Source: Spirochaetaceae bacterium
GTDB lineage: Bacteria; Spirochaetota; Spirochaetia; SZUA-6; RPPD01
NCBI GenBank assembly: GCA_003818675.1
Contig: RPPD01000111.1
Location: 1 to 7,081 of the forward strand
Reading direction: 5' to 3'
Length of the DNA: 7,081 nt
Shown: positions 1 to 6,605 of the stretch, piece after piece
Numbering within the stretch: the first letter of the stretch is position 1
How the letters are laid out: the number at the start of each line of letters is the position of its first letter
Notes under the pieces: model-generated
The model's database searches: none
What the model was told of the DNA's origin: nothing
Seen by the model: only the letters and a program-made list of their open reading frames with translations
Program-made: the position numbers and the translations under genes

Positions 1-1031
1 TGAATGTGCTGCTCCAGCCGCTGGGTGAGTGTTGAAAGTGACCTCGCCAGATCTCCAATCTCGTCTAACCTCTTTGCAGGCCTGATGGGACGCATGAGCC
101 TGCCCCTCTTGTCAAGAACCGCCTCGGCCTCGTGGGAAAGCTTCTTCAGTGGCCGGGCAATCGTATTGCCCAGGAATATGCTCATCAGCACAGCGAAGAT
201 CGCGCAAAAGAGCGTTATCTGGAGCGTGCCTACGCGCACCTCATACAGGTCAAGCAGTATCCTGTATGTTGACTGGGATACAAGCACAGCACCAATAATA
301 TCCCTGTAATTCCGTATGGGGATCGCACTGTACATCATGATGGATTCCTGGCCTCCGACCGAATAGCGGGTCGTAGCCCCGTATCTGCCTTCCAGGGCGG
401 CCTTGATCTCAGGTCCAAGCAAAGGCTTGTCCCTGGTATAAAACTCCGCAGTGCCCAGATCAGGCTTGGGCATACCCAGGATATCGCGGTAGAGCCTCAG
501 GAAAAAAATCACAATCTGGTATACGAACTCGGAAAAGCCGTCCTTTTCAGTTGAAGAGCCTGTTGATCCTTCCGCTTCATCAGGATTTTTTGCCTCAAGT
601 TCTTCAGAAAGCCAGCTCTCCATGCCGGTTTCAGGTCCGTTCTGCGCCAGCTTTTTCGTGCGCTCAGGGTAGGACTCCAGCTCTCCGGCACGGCGGAGAT
701 TGCTCGGCACCCCGTCTGGTGCGTTTTTCAGGGCGCTTGAGTCCGCAAGCAGTTTTCCCGCTGTGTCAACGATCCTGATCCTGGAAAGGGTCCTGCCCTT
801 GAGGTGGCCCAACATCCGGGTAACTCGTTCTGTTTGAAGACTGTCCTGGTCCGCCAGGGCCATTGCCACAAGGCGGCCCTGCTGCACCATTGAATCTTCC
901 TGTGCGGATAAAAGCTGTTTTTCATATGTATCAAGATAGAGGAATCCTGCTACAGGAAGGAAAATCAGGAACAGGTTGAAAATGAGCAGCCTGAACAGAA
1001 TCCTTGAGATAAAAACCAGTATCTTGTGCAT
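1..1031 (-). CDS. ChvG/ExoS-like sensor histidine kinase, N-terminal part (runs off left edge)
   Basis: Inner-membrane sensor kinase expected to phosphorylate the regulator encoded just upstream. Translating the minus strand from the ATG at 1031 gives 343 open codons to the window edge. A hydrophobic segment lies at about residues 11-33 (FNLFLIFLPVAGFLYL). An extracytoplasmic sensing region of about 230 residues follows, with an acidic, Ser-rich stretch near its middle. A second membrane segment spans about 268-288, and a HAMP linker begins near 289 (IARPLKKLSHEAEAV, later DEIGDLARSL). The N-terminal helix and the residues after it resemble the ChvG/ExoS stimulus-sensing kinases of alphaproteobacteria. 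The phospho-acceptor His and the ATPase domain lie outside the window, so kinase activity is inferred from the HAMP linker and the paired regulator. The start codon overlaps the regulator's stop by one base (TAATG), which implies translational coupling. Confidence 0.9.
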   Translation of the reverse strand, partial: MHKILVFISRILFRLLIFNLFLIFLPVAGFLYLDTYEKQLLSAQEDSMVQQGRLVAMALADQDSLQTERVTRMLGHLKGRTLSRIRIVDTAGKLLADSSALKNAPDGVPSNLRRAGELESYPERTKKLAQNGPETGMESWLSEELEAKNPDEAEGSTGSSTEKDGFSEFVYQIVIFFLRLYRDILGMPKPDLGTAEFYTRDKPLLGPEIKAALEGRYGATTRYSVGGQESIMMYSAIPIRNYRDIIGAVLVSQSTYRILLDLYEVRVGTLQITLFCAIFAVLMSIFLGNTIARPLKKLSHEAEAVLDKRGRLMRPIRPAKRLDEIGDLARSLSTLTQRLEQHI

Positions 1032-1741
1032 TATTCCGAGACCTTGTACCTGTAACCCACGCCATACACAGTTTCAATATCATCAAAATCAGGATCAAGA
1101 GCAGTAAATTTTTTCCGCAGGCGCTTTATATGGCTGTCAATTGTCCTGTCACTCACGAAGGTATGATCTGGATATGCCTCCTCCATCAGTTTTTCCCTGG
1201 TCTTTACGAAACCAGGCTGTCTTATAAGCGACTGGAGGAGCATGAACTCGGTTATAGTGAGATCCAGCTTTTCCTTTTTCCATTTGGCGATATAACGCTG
1301 CAAGTCAAGCTCAAGACCATTCAGTGTAACCAGCTGGGAGGGTTCAACGGCAGTACCCGCGAGTGACATTCTCCTGAAGAGGACTTTCACGCGCATGACC
1401 AGTTCCCTCATGGAAAAAGGCTTGCACATGTAATCATCAGCGCCAATCTGCAGTCCAAGGATGCGGTCAAATTCCTCGTCCTTGGAGGTGAGAAATATGA
1501 TGGGCATGGCTTCATTAATACCACGAATTTTCCTGCAGAGTTCCAGCCCGTCCATGAGCGGCATCAGGATGTCCAGAATCACACAGTCCGGAAGGTCTCT
1601 GCTGAATGCCTCCCAGGCTTCCTGCCCGTTTCCAAAGGCTGCGGTCCTGAAACCCTCTTTTTTCAGAGCGTAACTCACTGTCTCACGGATGTTCTTTTCA
1701 TCATCGACAACAGCGACGGTCCATACATTGGCGTTTTTCAT
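1031..1741 (-). CDS. OmpR-family response regulator, ChvI-like
   Basis: DNA-binding response regulator of 236 aa, paired with the kinase that follows. The receiver domain covers about residues 7-125. It has the acidic pair D13/D14, phospho-acceptor D57 in VILDILMPLMDG, T85 in IIFLTSKDEE and K107 in CKPFS, so the phosphorylation site is complete. The C-terminal winged helix has the OmpR-type signature SDRTIDSHIKRLRKK and ends in ETVYGVGYRYKVSE. The LTSKDEE and LGLQIGADDY stretches are close to ChvI, which in alphaproteobacteria controls envelope and acid responses; the signal here is unknown. I chose the ATG at 1741 because the receiver fold begins right after it. An in-frame TTG at 1777 would add 12 residues. 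Neither start has a strong Shine-Dalgarno sequence, so the start is uncertain. Confidence 0.93.
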   Translation of the reverse strand: MKNANVWTVAVVDDEKNIRETVSYALKKEGFRTAAFGNGQEAWEAFSRDLPDCVILDILMPLMDGLELCRKIRGINEAMPIIFLTSKDEEFDRILGLQIGADDYMCKPFSMRELVMRVKVLFRRMSLAGTAVEPSQLVTLNGLELDLQRYIAKWKKEKLDLTITEFMLLQSLIRQPGFVKTREKLMEEAYPDHTFVSDRTIDSHIKRLRKKFTALDPDFDDIETVYGVGYRYKVSE

Positions 1742-1838
1742 AGATGACACTTTATCACAGCTTGATCTGATTTCCAAGTAATTCTGGTGCTTAAAATTTC
1801 TTTGTCATCAAGTTTGGGCACTGGAAAAAGCCTTAATT

Positions 1839-1855
1839 TTGCCACAATGTTGCAA
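1839..1855. promoter_or_regulatory. operator-like 17-bp imperfect dyad upstream of the response regulator
   Basis: The sequence TTGCCACA-A-TGTTGCAA has 8-base arms with one mismatch around a single central base. It lies about 100 bp upstream of the regulator's start, in the divergent intergenic region. Its size and symmetry fit a dimeric repressor or activator site, and autoregulation is possible. I do not recognise the motif and saw no second copy nearby. A chance dyad cannot be excluded. Confidence 0.3.
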
Positions 1856-1937
1856 TAGAAATGTCACATCAATTTCCGATCTTATGAGTACCTTGAGGTT
1901 TTTTTTAATACAGCGGACTTGTATATCAAGGAACTCA

Positions 1938-1989
1938 TGTAGAACCAATAATTTCTATTATATTTTTCAAAGAAATTATCGGTTCTACA
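1938..1989. repeat. inverted repeat, 19-bp arms with a 14-nt AT-rich loop
   Basis: The left arm TGTAGAACCAATAATTTCT (1938-1956) and right arm AGAAATTATCGGTTCTACA (1971-1989) are reverse complements except at one position (1947/1980). As plus-strand RNA this position is an A-C mismatch. As minus-strand RNA it becomes a U-G wobble, so the minus-strand hairpin would pair over all 19 positions. No T-run follows the stem on either strand, so it is not a classic intrinsic terminator. It sits about 40 bp upstream of the small membrane protein gene and about 200 bp upstream of the response regulator. Candidates are a MITE-like remnant, a structured leader or small RNA, or a protein-binding cruciform. 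Confidence 0.85.
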
Positions 1990-2015
1990 CATCTGTCATT
2001 TGTTTAGAGGCTGAT

Positions 2016-2021
2016 AAGGAG
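2016..2021 (+). promoter_or_regulatory. ribosome binding site of the small membrane protein gene
   Basis: AAGGAG lies five bases before the ATG at 2027. This fixes the start and is the main support that the short plus-strand ORF is a real gene. Confidence 0.75.
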
Positions 2022-2026
2022 TTTGT

Positions 2027-2332
2027 ATGGAAAAACGAGCGAGAATCATCAAAACATTTATCATAACACTTTATGTCCTGGCGATTCTTTTTCCACTTTT
2101 CCTTCCCAGTGACACCACGCTTCACTCTCAACCCGCGCAGACCCAGGCGGTAACCCAGCAGGTTATTAATGCATCCTCAACAAATGCTGTTTCAACAGAT
2201 CAGGATTTCCTGATTGAAAAAATCATTATTTTTACATCGCTCTTTGGCGTGATAGGTATCGCATTTTTGAGATGGGGCTTCAGCGGCAAAAAGACCGCGA
2301 ACAAAACAAAAGCACAAGAGAATCTTGAGTAA
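2027..2332 (+). CDS. small two-helix membrane protein of unknown function
   Basis: A 101-aa protein that I do not recognise. A basic N-terminus (KRAR) precedes a hydrophobic segment at about residues 8-27 (FIITLYVLAILFPLFLP). A polar Gln/Thr/Ser/Asn-rich stretch follows (about 28-60). A second hydrophobic segment spans about 64-83 (KIIIFTSLFGVIGIAFLRWGF), and a Lys-rich tail ends the protein. By the positive-inside rule both ends are probably cytoplasmic, with the polar loop of about 35 residues outside; a cleaved signal peptide is less likely because no clear AXA site follows the first segment. It is the only plus-strand gene in the window, is divergent from the response regulator and converges on the Cys-containing ORF. 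A good ribosome binding site supports expression. Confidence 0.7.
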   Translation: MEKRARIIKTFIITLYVLAILFPLFLPSDTTLHSQPAQTQAVTQQVINASSTNAVSTDQDFLIEKIIIFTSLFGVIGIAFLRWGFSGKKTANKTKAQENLE

Positions 2333-2347
2333 TCATTTATGATCTCA
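2326..2347 (+). terminator. possible weak intrinsic terminator between convergent genes
   Basis: TGAG and ATCAT (2326-2329, 2332-2336) can pair with ATGAT and CTCA (2339-2343, 2344-2347), with a two-base bulge. TTTT follows at 2348-2351. The structure overlaps the stop codons of both convergent genes. The stem is AT-rich and the T-run is short, so termination would be inefficient; on the minus strand no T-run follows. Confidence 0.3.
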
Positions 2348-2642
2348 TTTTCCTGATTTTACCTTCAAATCTCTTCCACGCATCAGAAGAAATCCGCGAA
2401 TAAGGGCAGCCGGGTGCATGCGATTTGCCTGGCCGATAAACACCCTCCTTGCAGTCATCTTTGAATGCAGGCTCATAGGAAAGCCTGGCGAGTTTTGCAA
2501 GCAGCACAGCCCTGCGTTCAGGGATGTTCCAGCAAGCCGGGCATACTCCAATCGTTGCACTCTCATGCGTTTCTTCCTGTCTTACCCGGACCATTACCCT
2601 GCCCTGGGCAACAGCAAATTCCCGGAGCGTCATTTTTTTCAT
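2337..2642 (-). CDS. hypothetical small protein with a CPAC motif, possible metal-binding site
   Basis: A 101-aa, basic and probably cytoplasmic protein that I do not recognise. It has a CPAC pair (C34, C37) followed by C64, H75 and C79 (the last in APGCPYSR). These could form a zinc site, but the spacing is long and no known zinc-ribbon pattern is evident. No signal peptide or membrane segment is seen. The ATG at 2642 has no clear Shine-Dalgarno sequence; a second ATG lies three codons on. It follows the ATPase gene on the same strand after a gap of 109 bp, so it may be the last gene of that operon or have its own promoter. A TTGACG at 2719-2724 has only a poor partner near 2696-2702. It ends 4 bp from the stop of the convergent membrane protein gene. 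Coding status is likely but not certain. Confidence 0.55.
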   Translation of the reverse strand: MKKMTLREFAVAQGRVMVRVRQEETHESATIGVCPACWNIPERRAVLLAKLARLSYEPAFKDDCKEGVYRPGKSHAPGCPYSRISSDAWKRFEGKIRKMRS

Positions 2643-2751
2643 GAGACATTGTACGTCCGCGAACTGATCCTGTAAAGATGGAAGGAGATAAGGGGAATAA
2701 TTAACCTTGGAACAGCCTCGTCAATTCCACATTTATAATGCCGGCGATGAT

Positions 2752-3462
2752 CTATTCGTTGTCCCCTGCAATCAGGAGAATTTTGGGATCAAGTTTCAAA
2801 TGGAGATCATTCTTTGGCCGGTGGTCATGGTCCTTTTTAAGCTCAAGGCGTATGATTCCAGCTTCTGGTTTAAGGAAAATGATAATGGCTATTTCCCCAA
2901 GATAACACGTCAAGATTGTCGGAATACCGTGTTCATCAAATATCAGATCCTCATCCTTTAGGGAAGATGAAAACCAGAGTTCAATTCCCAGCGCTTTCGC
3001 GAATGCCCTGTACTCCACAAGATCCTGCGGCTTCCCAATTTTAAAATCATAGCCGTCGACTATGATACAGTCTGCTACAAACCCGCCGTCTTTTATCAGG
3101 GTGTTCAGGCTCTTCACCACCTGCGTAACCGTTGTTCCGCTCTGGCTGAAATTCATAATGATGCGGTTCCTTATGACCTCGTCGTGGAGATCCATCACAT
3201 TGCCAATCTTCAGACGCTGGGCATATTCCTCAAAAATGTCCTCGTACCAGGCAATAATATGGGAGGTGTTCCCGGCGTATGATACGTGGATCACGTGCTT
3301 GCCCTGCATCAGCTTGTCAGTGGCAAGGTGCACGAGACACGCAGTCTTGCCTACACCCTGACGCGCAGTCATCACGCCGATATTTCCGATCCCGACGCCA
3401 CCGTGCATCGATTTTTCCAGAATCCGCAGGGGACTCTTCTTTAAAAGTTCCTTCTTAATCAT
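2752..3462 (-). CDS. RecA-like P-loop ATPase of unknown function, coupled to fusA
   Basis: A 236-aa protein, predicted cytoplasmic, with no membrane segment. Walker A is ARQGVGKT (residues 33-40, K39/T40), preceded by a beta-strand (IGVMT). A probable Walker B is CIIVDGYDF (132-140), with D136 after the hydrophobic strand. A strand ending in WFSSS follows (about 180), then an acidic stretch (KDEDLIFDEHG). The segment KPEAGIIRLELKKDHDHRP resembles the C-terminal strand and Lys finger region of RecA/KaiC/RadA-type folds. It lacks the usual extra domains of RadA or DnaB, so it is a minimal single-domain ATPase. It starts 16 bases after the fusA stop. Its AGAGGAG ribosome binding site (3474-3480) overlaps that stop codon, with an 11-base spacer, so the two are very likely cotranscribed. 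I recognise no characterised family. Function in translation is inferred from context only. Confidence 0.85.
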   Translation of the reverse strand: MIKKELLKKSPLRILEKSMHGGVGIGNIGVMTARQGVGKTACLVHLATDKLMQGKHVIHVSYAGNTSHIIAWYEDIFEEYAQRLKIGNVMDLHDEVIRNRIIMNFSQSGTTVTQVVKSLNTLIKDGGFVADCIIVDGYDFKIGKPQDLVEYRAFAKALGIELWFSSSLKDEDLIFDEHGIPTILTCYLGEIAIIIFLKPEAGIIRLELKKDHDHRPKNDLHLKLDPKILLIAGDNE

Positions 3463-3478
3463 TTTTCCGCCAGCTCCT

Positions 3479-5563
3479 CTATTTATCGTTTTTCTTGGAC
3501 TGCTCGTATTCTTTTATAAGTTCTTCCTGAATCGAGTGCGGCACCTTGCCGTACTTGTGGAATTCCATGGTGAACTCGGCCTTTCCCTGCGAGAGTGACC
3601 GCAGTACGGTCGAGTATCCGAACATTTCCGAAAGCGGGACATCCGCTTCAACTTTGGAGAAGTTAACTTCCTCGGTCGTACTCACAATGATTCCCCGCCT
3701 CTGGTTTATGGAGGAAAAGACATTTCCCTGGAATTCATTGGGCGTCTCAACAACAACCTTCATGATGGGTTCGAGCACCTCCGGCTTTGCCTTGCCGTAT
3801 GCCGACCTGAATGCGCCGATCGCCGCCTGCTGGAACGCTATGTCCGAGCTGTCAACCGCGTGCGAACTTCCGTCATTTATGGTCATCTTCACCCCGACAA
3901 TCGGAAAACCGATGAGCGATCCCTTGTCAAGGCATTTCCTGAAACCCTTGTCGCAGGACGGGATGAACTCGCGCGGAATCGTGCCGCCCCTGACCTTGTC
4001 CACAAACGTGTAGTCTTCTTCGCGGTTGGTCTCCATGATGCCTGCGACACGGCCGTACTGGCCGGAACCGCCTGTCTGCTTCTTGTGCGTGTAGTCAAAC
4101 TCGGCGCTTGTCGTGATGGTTTCCCTGTAGGCGACCTGCGGCGCGCCGGTCTCTATCTCAACCTTGTATTCACGCCTCATGCGTTCAATGTAGATGTCAA
4201 GATGAAGCTCGCCCATGCCGCGGATTATGGTCTCGTTTGATTCCGGATCCACATATGTGCGGAATGTCGGGTCTTCCCTTGTGAAACGGTTCAGCGCCTT
4301 GGAGAGGTTTTCCTCCGACTTCTTGTCCTTGGACTTGATGGCAAGCGATATGACGGGCTCCGGTACGAACATGGAGCTCATGGCATAATTGATTCCGCTT
4401 CCATTGAAGGTATCACCGGTATTGCATTCCACGCCGAAAAGCGCGACGATGTCGCCTGAATCAGCTGCATCAATGTCTTCCATATTATCCGCATGCATCC
4501 TGACCAGCCGCCCCACCCTGATCCTGCGCTTGTTACGCGAATTGGTAAGCTCGGTGCCCTTGGCCACCTTGCCCTGGTATATGCGGATGTATGTGAGCTG
4601 GCCGTATTGGCCGTCTTCAAGCTTGAACGCGAGCGCCACAGCCGGCTTTGCGCTGTCAGCCTTTACTTCAACCTGGGCCTCATCCTTGTCCAGGTCAAAT
4701 GCGATGCTTGTTCTCTCGTCCGGCGAGGGAAGATAATCCAAAACAGAATCAATCAGCGGCTGTATGCCCACATTCTTGTACGCGGAACCCACGAATACAG
4801 GTGTGAGTTTCAGGGCGATAGTGCCCTTTCGTACCGCACTCATGATCTGCTCCGGAGTGGCCTTTCCCTCAAGAAAGCTCTCAGCCAGTTCATCGCAGAA
4901 CATGGAAACCGCGTCCACAAGTTCCTCGTGGCGTTTGGCCGCCTCGGCCGCAAGTTCCGCGGGTATTTCATCCTCACGGATTTCGTCTCCGGCCATACCC
5001 TCGAAATACAGGGCCTTCATCCTGACCAGGTCCACAACCCCTTTCAGTTTGTCTTCAAGGCCTATCGGGATCTGCAGCATGACCGCATTCAGCCCCAGTT
5101 TTTCCTTGAGCTGCTTGGCTACGCGGTATGGATCTGCGCCTACGCGGTCGCACTTGTTGACAAACGCAAGACGTGGGACATTATAGCGCTTGAGCTGGCG
5201 ATCAACTGTAATGGACTGCGACTGTACACCGCCAACAGCGCAGAGCACCAGGATGGCACCGTCCAGCACGCGCAATGCGCGCTCCACTTCAATTGTAAAG
5301 TCAACGTGGCCGGGAGTATCAATGATGTTGATTGAATGATCCCTCCAGGAGACATTGGTGGATGCAGAGGCGATTGTGATGCCGCGTTCGCGCTCCAGGT
5401 CCATGGAGTCCATGGTGGCGCCGACGCCGTCCTTTCCCTTGACTTCGTGGATGGCGTGGATCTTGCGGCAATAGTAAAGGATTCGTTCGGTAAGGGTTGT
5501 TTTACCGGAGTCAATGTGCGCGCTTATACCGATGTTGCGCATTTCGGAGATTTTAACACTCAT
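3479..5563 (-). CDS. fusA: elongation factor G, spdEFG1 (mitochondrial-like) subtype
   Basis: Ribosomal translocase GTPase of 694 aa, a normal full length. Nucleotide-binding motifs are complete: G1 AHIDSGKT (15-22), switch I RGITI (60-64), G3 DTPGH (82-86), G4 NKCD (136-139) and G5 GSAYKNVG. Domains II-V follow. H568 in [11 protein letters not shown] is the domain IV tip that reaches the decoding site. [11 protein letters not shown] and the stretch [15 protein letters not shown] match mitochondrial EFG1 and the spdEFG1 group, rather than the usual AGKTTTTERIL. In organisms with this group, spdEFG1 serves translocation and a second paralogue, spdEFG2, serves ribosome recycling; that paralogue is not in this window. 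The gene is not in a str operon: no rpsL, rpsG or tuf flanks it. The ATG at 5563 has only a weak upstream GGGAA. The leader is long and a good promoter lies near 5722-5750. Confidence 0.98.
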   Translation of the reverse strand: MSVKISEMRNIGISAHIDSGKTTLTERILYYCRKIHAIHEVKGKDGVGATMDSMDLERERGITIASASTNVSWRDHSINIIDTPGHVDFTIEVERALRVLDGAILVLCAVGGVQSQSITVDRQLKRYNVPRLAFVNKCDRVGADPYRVAKQLKEKLGLNAVMLQIPIGLEDKLKGVVDLVRMKALYFEGMAGDEIREDEIPAELAAEAAKRHEELVDAVSMFCDELAESFLEGKATPEQIMSAVRKGTIALKLTPVFVGSAYKNVGIQPLIDSVLDYLPSPDERTSIAFDLDKDEAQVEVKADSAKPAVALAFKLEDGQYGQLTYIRIYQGKVAKGTELTNSRNKRRIRVGRLVRMHADNMEDIDAADSGDIVALFGVECNTGDTFNGSGINYAMSSMFVPEPVISLAIKSKDKKSEENLSKALNRFTREDPTFRTYVDPESNETIIRGMGELHLDIYIERMRREYKVEIETGAPQVAYRETITTSAEFDYTHKKQTGGSGQYGRVAGIMETNREEDYTFVDKVRGGTIPREFIPSCDKGFRKCLDKGSLIGFPIVGVKMTINDGSSHAVDSSDIAFQQAAIGAFRSAYGKAKPEVLEPIMKVVVETPNEFQGNVFSSINQRRGIIVSTTEEVNFSKVEADVPLSEMFGYSTVLRSLSQGKAEFTMEFHKYGKVPHSIQEELIKEYEQSKKNDK

Positions 5564-5662
5564 GTGTTTTCAGGTTCCCTTTTTCATAGATTTCAAGGCG
5601 CAGGTTCAAGGGCAAAAGCTCTTTCCGTGTGCCTCAAAGATTGCCGGAAACCCGCCAATTCA

Positions 5663-5674
5663 CGCACATGTGCG
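5663..5674. repeat. 12-bp perfect palindrome in the fusA leader
   Basis: CGCACATGTGCG is fully self-complementary. It lies inside the predicted untranslated leader, about 90 bp before the fusA start and about 40 bp after the predicted transcription start. It could be an operator or form a small RNA stem; a chance palindrome is possible. Confidence 0.4.
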
Positions 5675-5721
5675 CAAGCGCGATAATTCCCGGAAGAATT
5701 TTAATCTTTTTTGGAGACGTT

Positions 5722-5750
5722 AATATAATGAAAAAATATGTCAGAGTCAA
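5722..5750 (-). promoter_or_regulatory. sigma70-type promoter for fusA
   Basis: On the minus strand TTGACT (5750-5745) and TATATT (5727-5722) are separated by exactly 17 bases. Each hexamer matches the consensus at five of six positions. Transcription would start near 5715 and give a leader of about 150 nt before the fusA ATG. It is the best promoter I can see in the window. It also explains how fusA is expressed independently of the phoH-MBL genes upstream. Confidence 0.7.
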
Positions 5751-5754
5751 GGTG

Positions 5755-5772
5755 GTATCCCCAAGGGGATAC
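5755..5772. repeat. 8-bp-arm hairpin next to the fusA promoter
   Basis: GTATCCCC and GGGGATAC are perfect reverse complements separated by AA. The repeat lies four bases upstream of the -35 box of the fusA promoter. On the minus strand the nearest T-run (six T) begins more than a dozen bases after the stem, so it is not a standard terminator for the MBL gene upstream. A protein-binding site next to the promoter is the alternative. Confidence 0.55.
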
Positions 5773-5843
5773 AACGGAACTCCAAGCACCGATTTATAAA
5801 CGCTGCCGGGCACCCTGGGTCACCACCAGATTCCGCGTACCTG

Positions 5844-6578
5844 TCACTTAAGGGCCCGGATCCTGATTTCCGTTGTTTTCACGTCTGCCAGAAGCGTGGC
5901 AAGCTTGCCGGTGTCAGTTTCTCCGAAGTGGGACGGATATACAATCCCGGGCCTGACCATGCGCACTGCGTTGGCCACCTGTTCAGGGGTCATTGTATAA
6001 GGCTGGTTCATGGGTAAAAACGCGATATCTATGTTCTTGAGATTTGCCATTTCCGGGATGTCCTCTGTATCTCCCGCAATGTAGACGCGCTTTCCACCCA
6101 GTTCCAGTACATATCCATTATCCCGGCCCCTGGGATGATAGCTTGTTCTTCCGGCTGTGGTGTTGTAGGCAGGCACGGCAAGTATCCGGATTTTCACGGA
6201 CTCCCAGATGCCGTTGTCTGCAAGTGCAATGCCCTTTTTTATCATGTCAGTCACTGTCTTGTTAGCCAGGATGACGGTGCTTTCCTTGGAAATCTTTTCT
6301 ATCGCCGATCTGTCAAAGTGATCGGAGTGATTGTGCGTGATGAGTATGATGTCAGCCTTGGGCAGGTGATCATAGTTCACATACGAGTTTACCGGATCAA
6401 CATGGATGATGGTCCCGTTGAAATCAAGCATCAGTGTGGCGTGACCGATAAAATGGATCTTCAGCGTGTTGCCGCCATATTGAAAGGTGTCAAAGGCCGG
6501 CGCATTCTGGGCAAACCCTGTCGGAGCCAGCACCGCGGCAAAAATCAAAATCCAGGACATATAAATGACTTTGTTCAT
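5844..6578 (-). CDS. secreted metallo-beta-lactamase-fold hydrolase (UlaG/UPF0173-like)
   Basis: A 244-aa protein predicted to be exported. The N-terminus has a Lys, a hydrophobic core (about residues 5-19) and a likely cleavage after GFA (residue 23). The metal-binding motif HNHSDH is at 82-87 (H82, H84, D86, H87). Further ligands are D170 in IAGDTED and H217 in YPSHFGETD, so a binuclear site looks intact. GHATLMLDFNGTIIHVDPV and the short, compact fold match the UlaG/UPF0173 group rather than true beta-lactamases. The substrate is unknown; this group is usually cytoplasmic, and export here points to a periplasmic role. It follows the phoH-family gene with a gap of 27 bp, which fits an operon. 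The start at 6578 is fixed by a strong ribosome binding site. Confidence 0.93.
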   Translation of the reverse strand: MNKVIYMSWILIFAAVLAPTGFAQNAPAFDTFQYGGNTLKIHFIGHATLMLDFNGTIIHVDPVNSYVNYDHLPKADIILITHNHSDHFDRSAIEKISKESTVILANKTVTDMIKKGIALADNGIWESVKIRILAVPAYNTTAGRTSYHPRGRDNGYVLELGGKRVYIAGDTEDIPEMANLKNIDIAFLPMNQPYTMTPEQVANAVRMVRPGIVYPSHFGETDTGKLATLLADVKTTEIRIRALK

Positions 6579-6582
6579 ATTG

Positions 6583-6589
6583 TCCTCCT
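6583..6589 (-). promoter_or_regulatory. strong ribosome binding site of the MBL-fold gene
   Basis: AGGAGGA on the minus strand lies four bases before the ATG at 6578. It favours this start over the in-frame Met at residue 7, so the signal peptide keeps its charged N-terminus. Confidence 0.8.
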
Positions 6590-6605
6590 GATTTATATAA
6601 TACGA

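Noticed and set aside
1742..1777. TTG start at 1777 for the response regulator
   Set aside because: The receiver domain starts just after the ATG at 1741, and the 12 extra residues are not typical of the family; the extension is possible but less likely.
1890..1906. ACCT-TG-AGGT followed by eight T on the plus strand, resembling a terminator
   Set aside because: The stem is only four pairs with a two-base loop, and there is no plus-strand gene upstream for it to terminate.
4493..5335. A 280-codon plus-strand open frame
   Set aside because: It is antisense to fusA, has no recognisable domain and arises from the codon bias of the real gene.
5728..5799. A 23-codon plus-strand ORF (MKKYVRVKVV...) spanning the hairpin at 5755-5772
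   Set aside because: It lies across the minus-strand fusA promoter, its GGAG is too far from the ATG, and no gene follows it on that strand, so it is not a convincing leader peptide or gene.
5751..5840. Possible tRNA or small structured RNA suggested by GC-rich repeats
   Set aside because: No cloverleaf, T-loop or anticodon stem can be built; only the short hairpin at 5755-5772 stands up.
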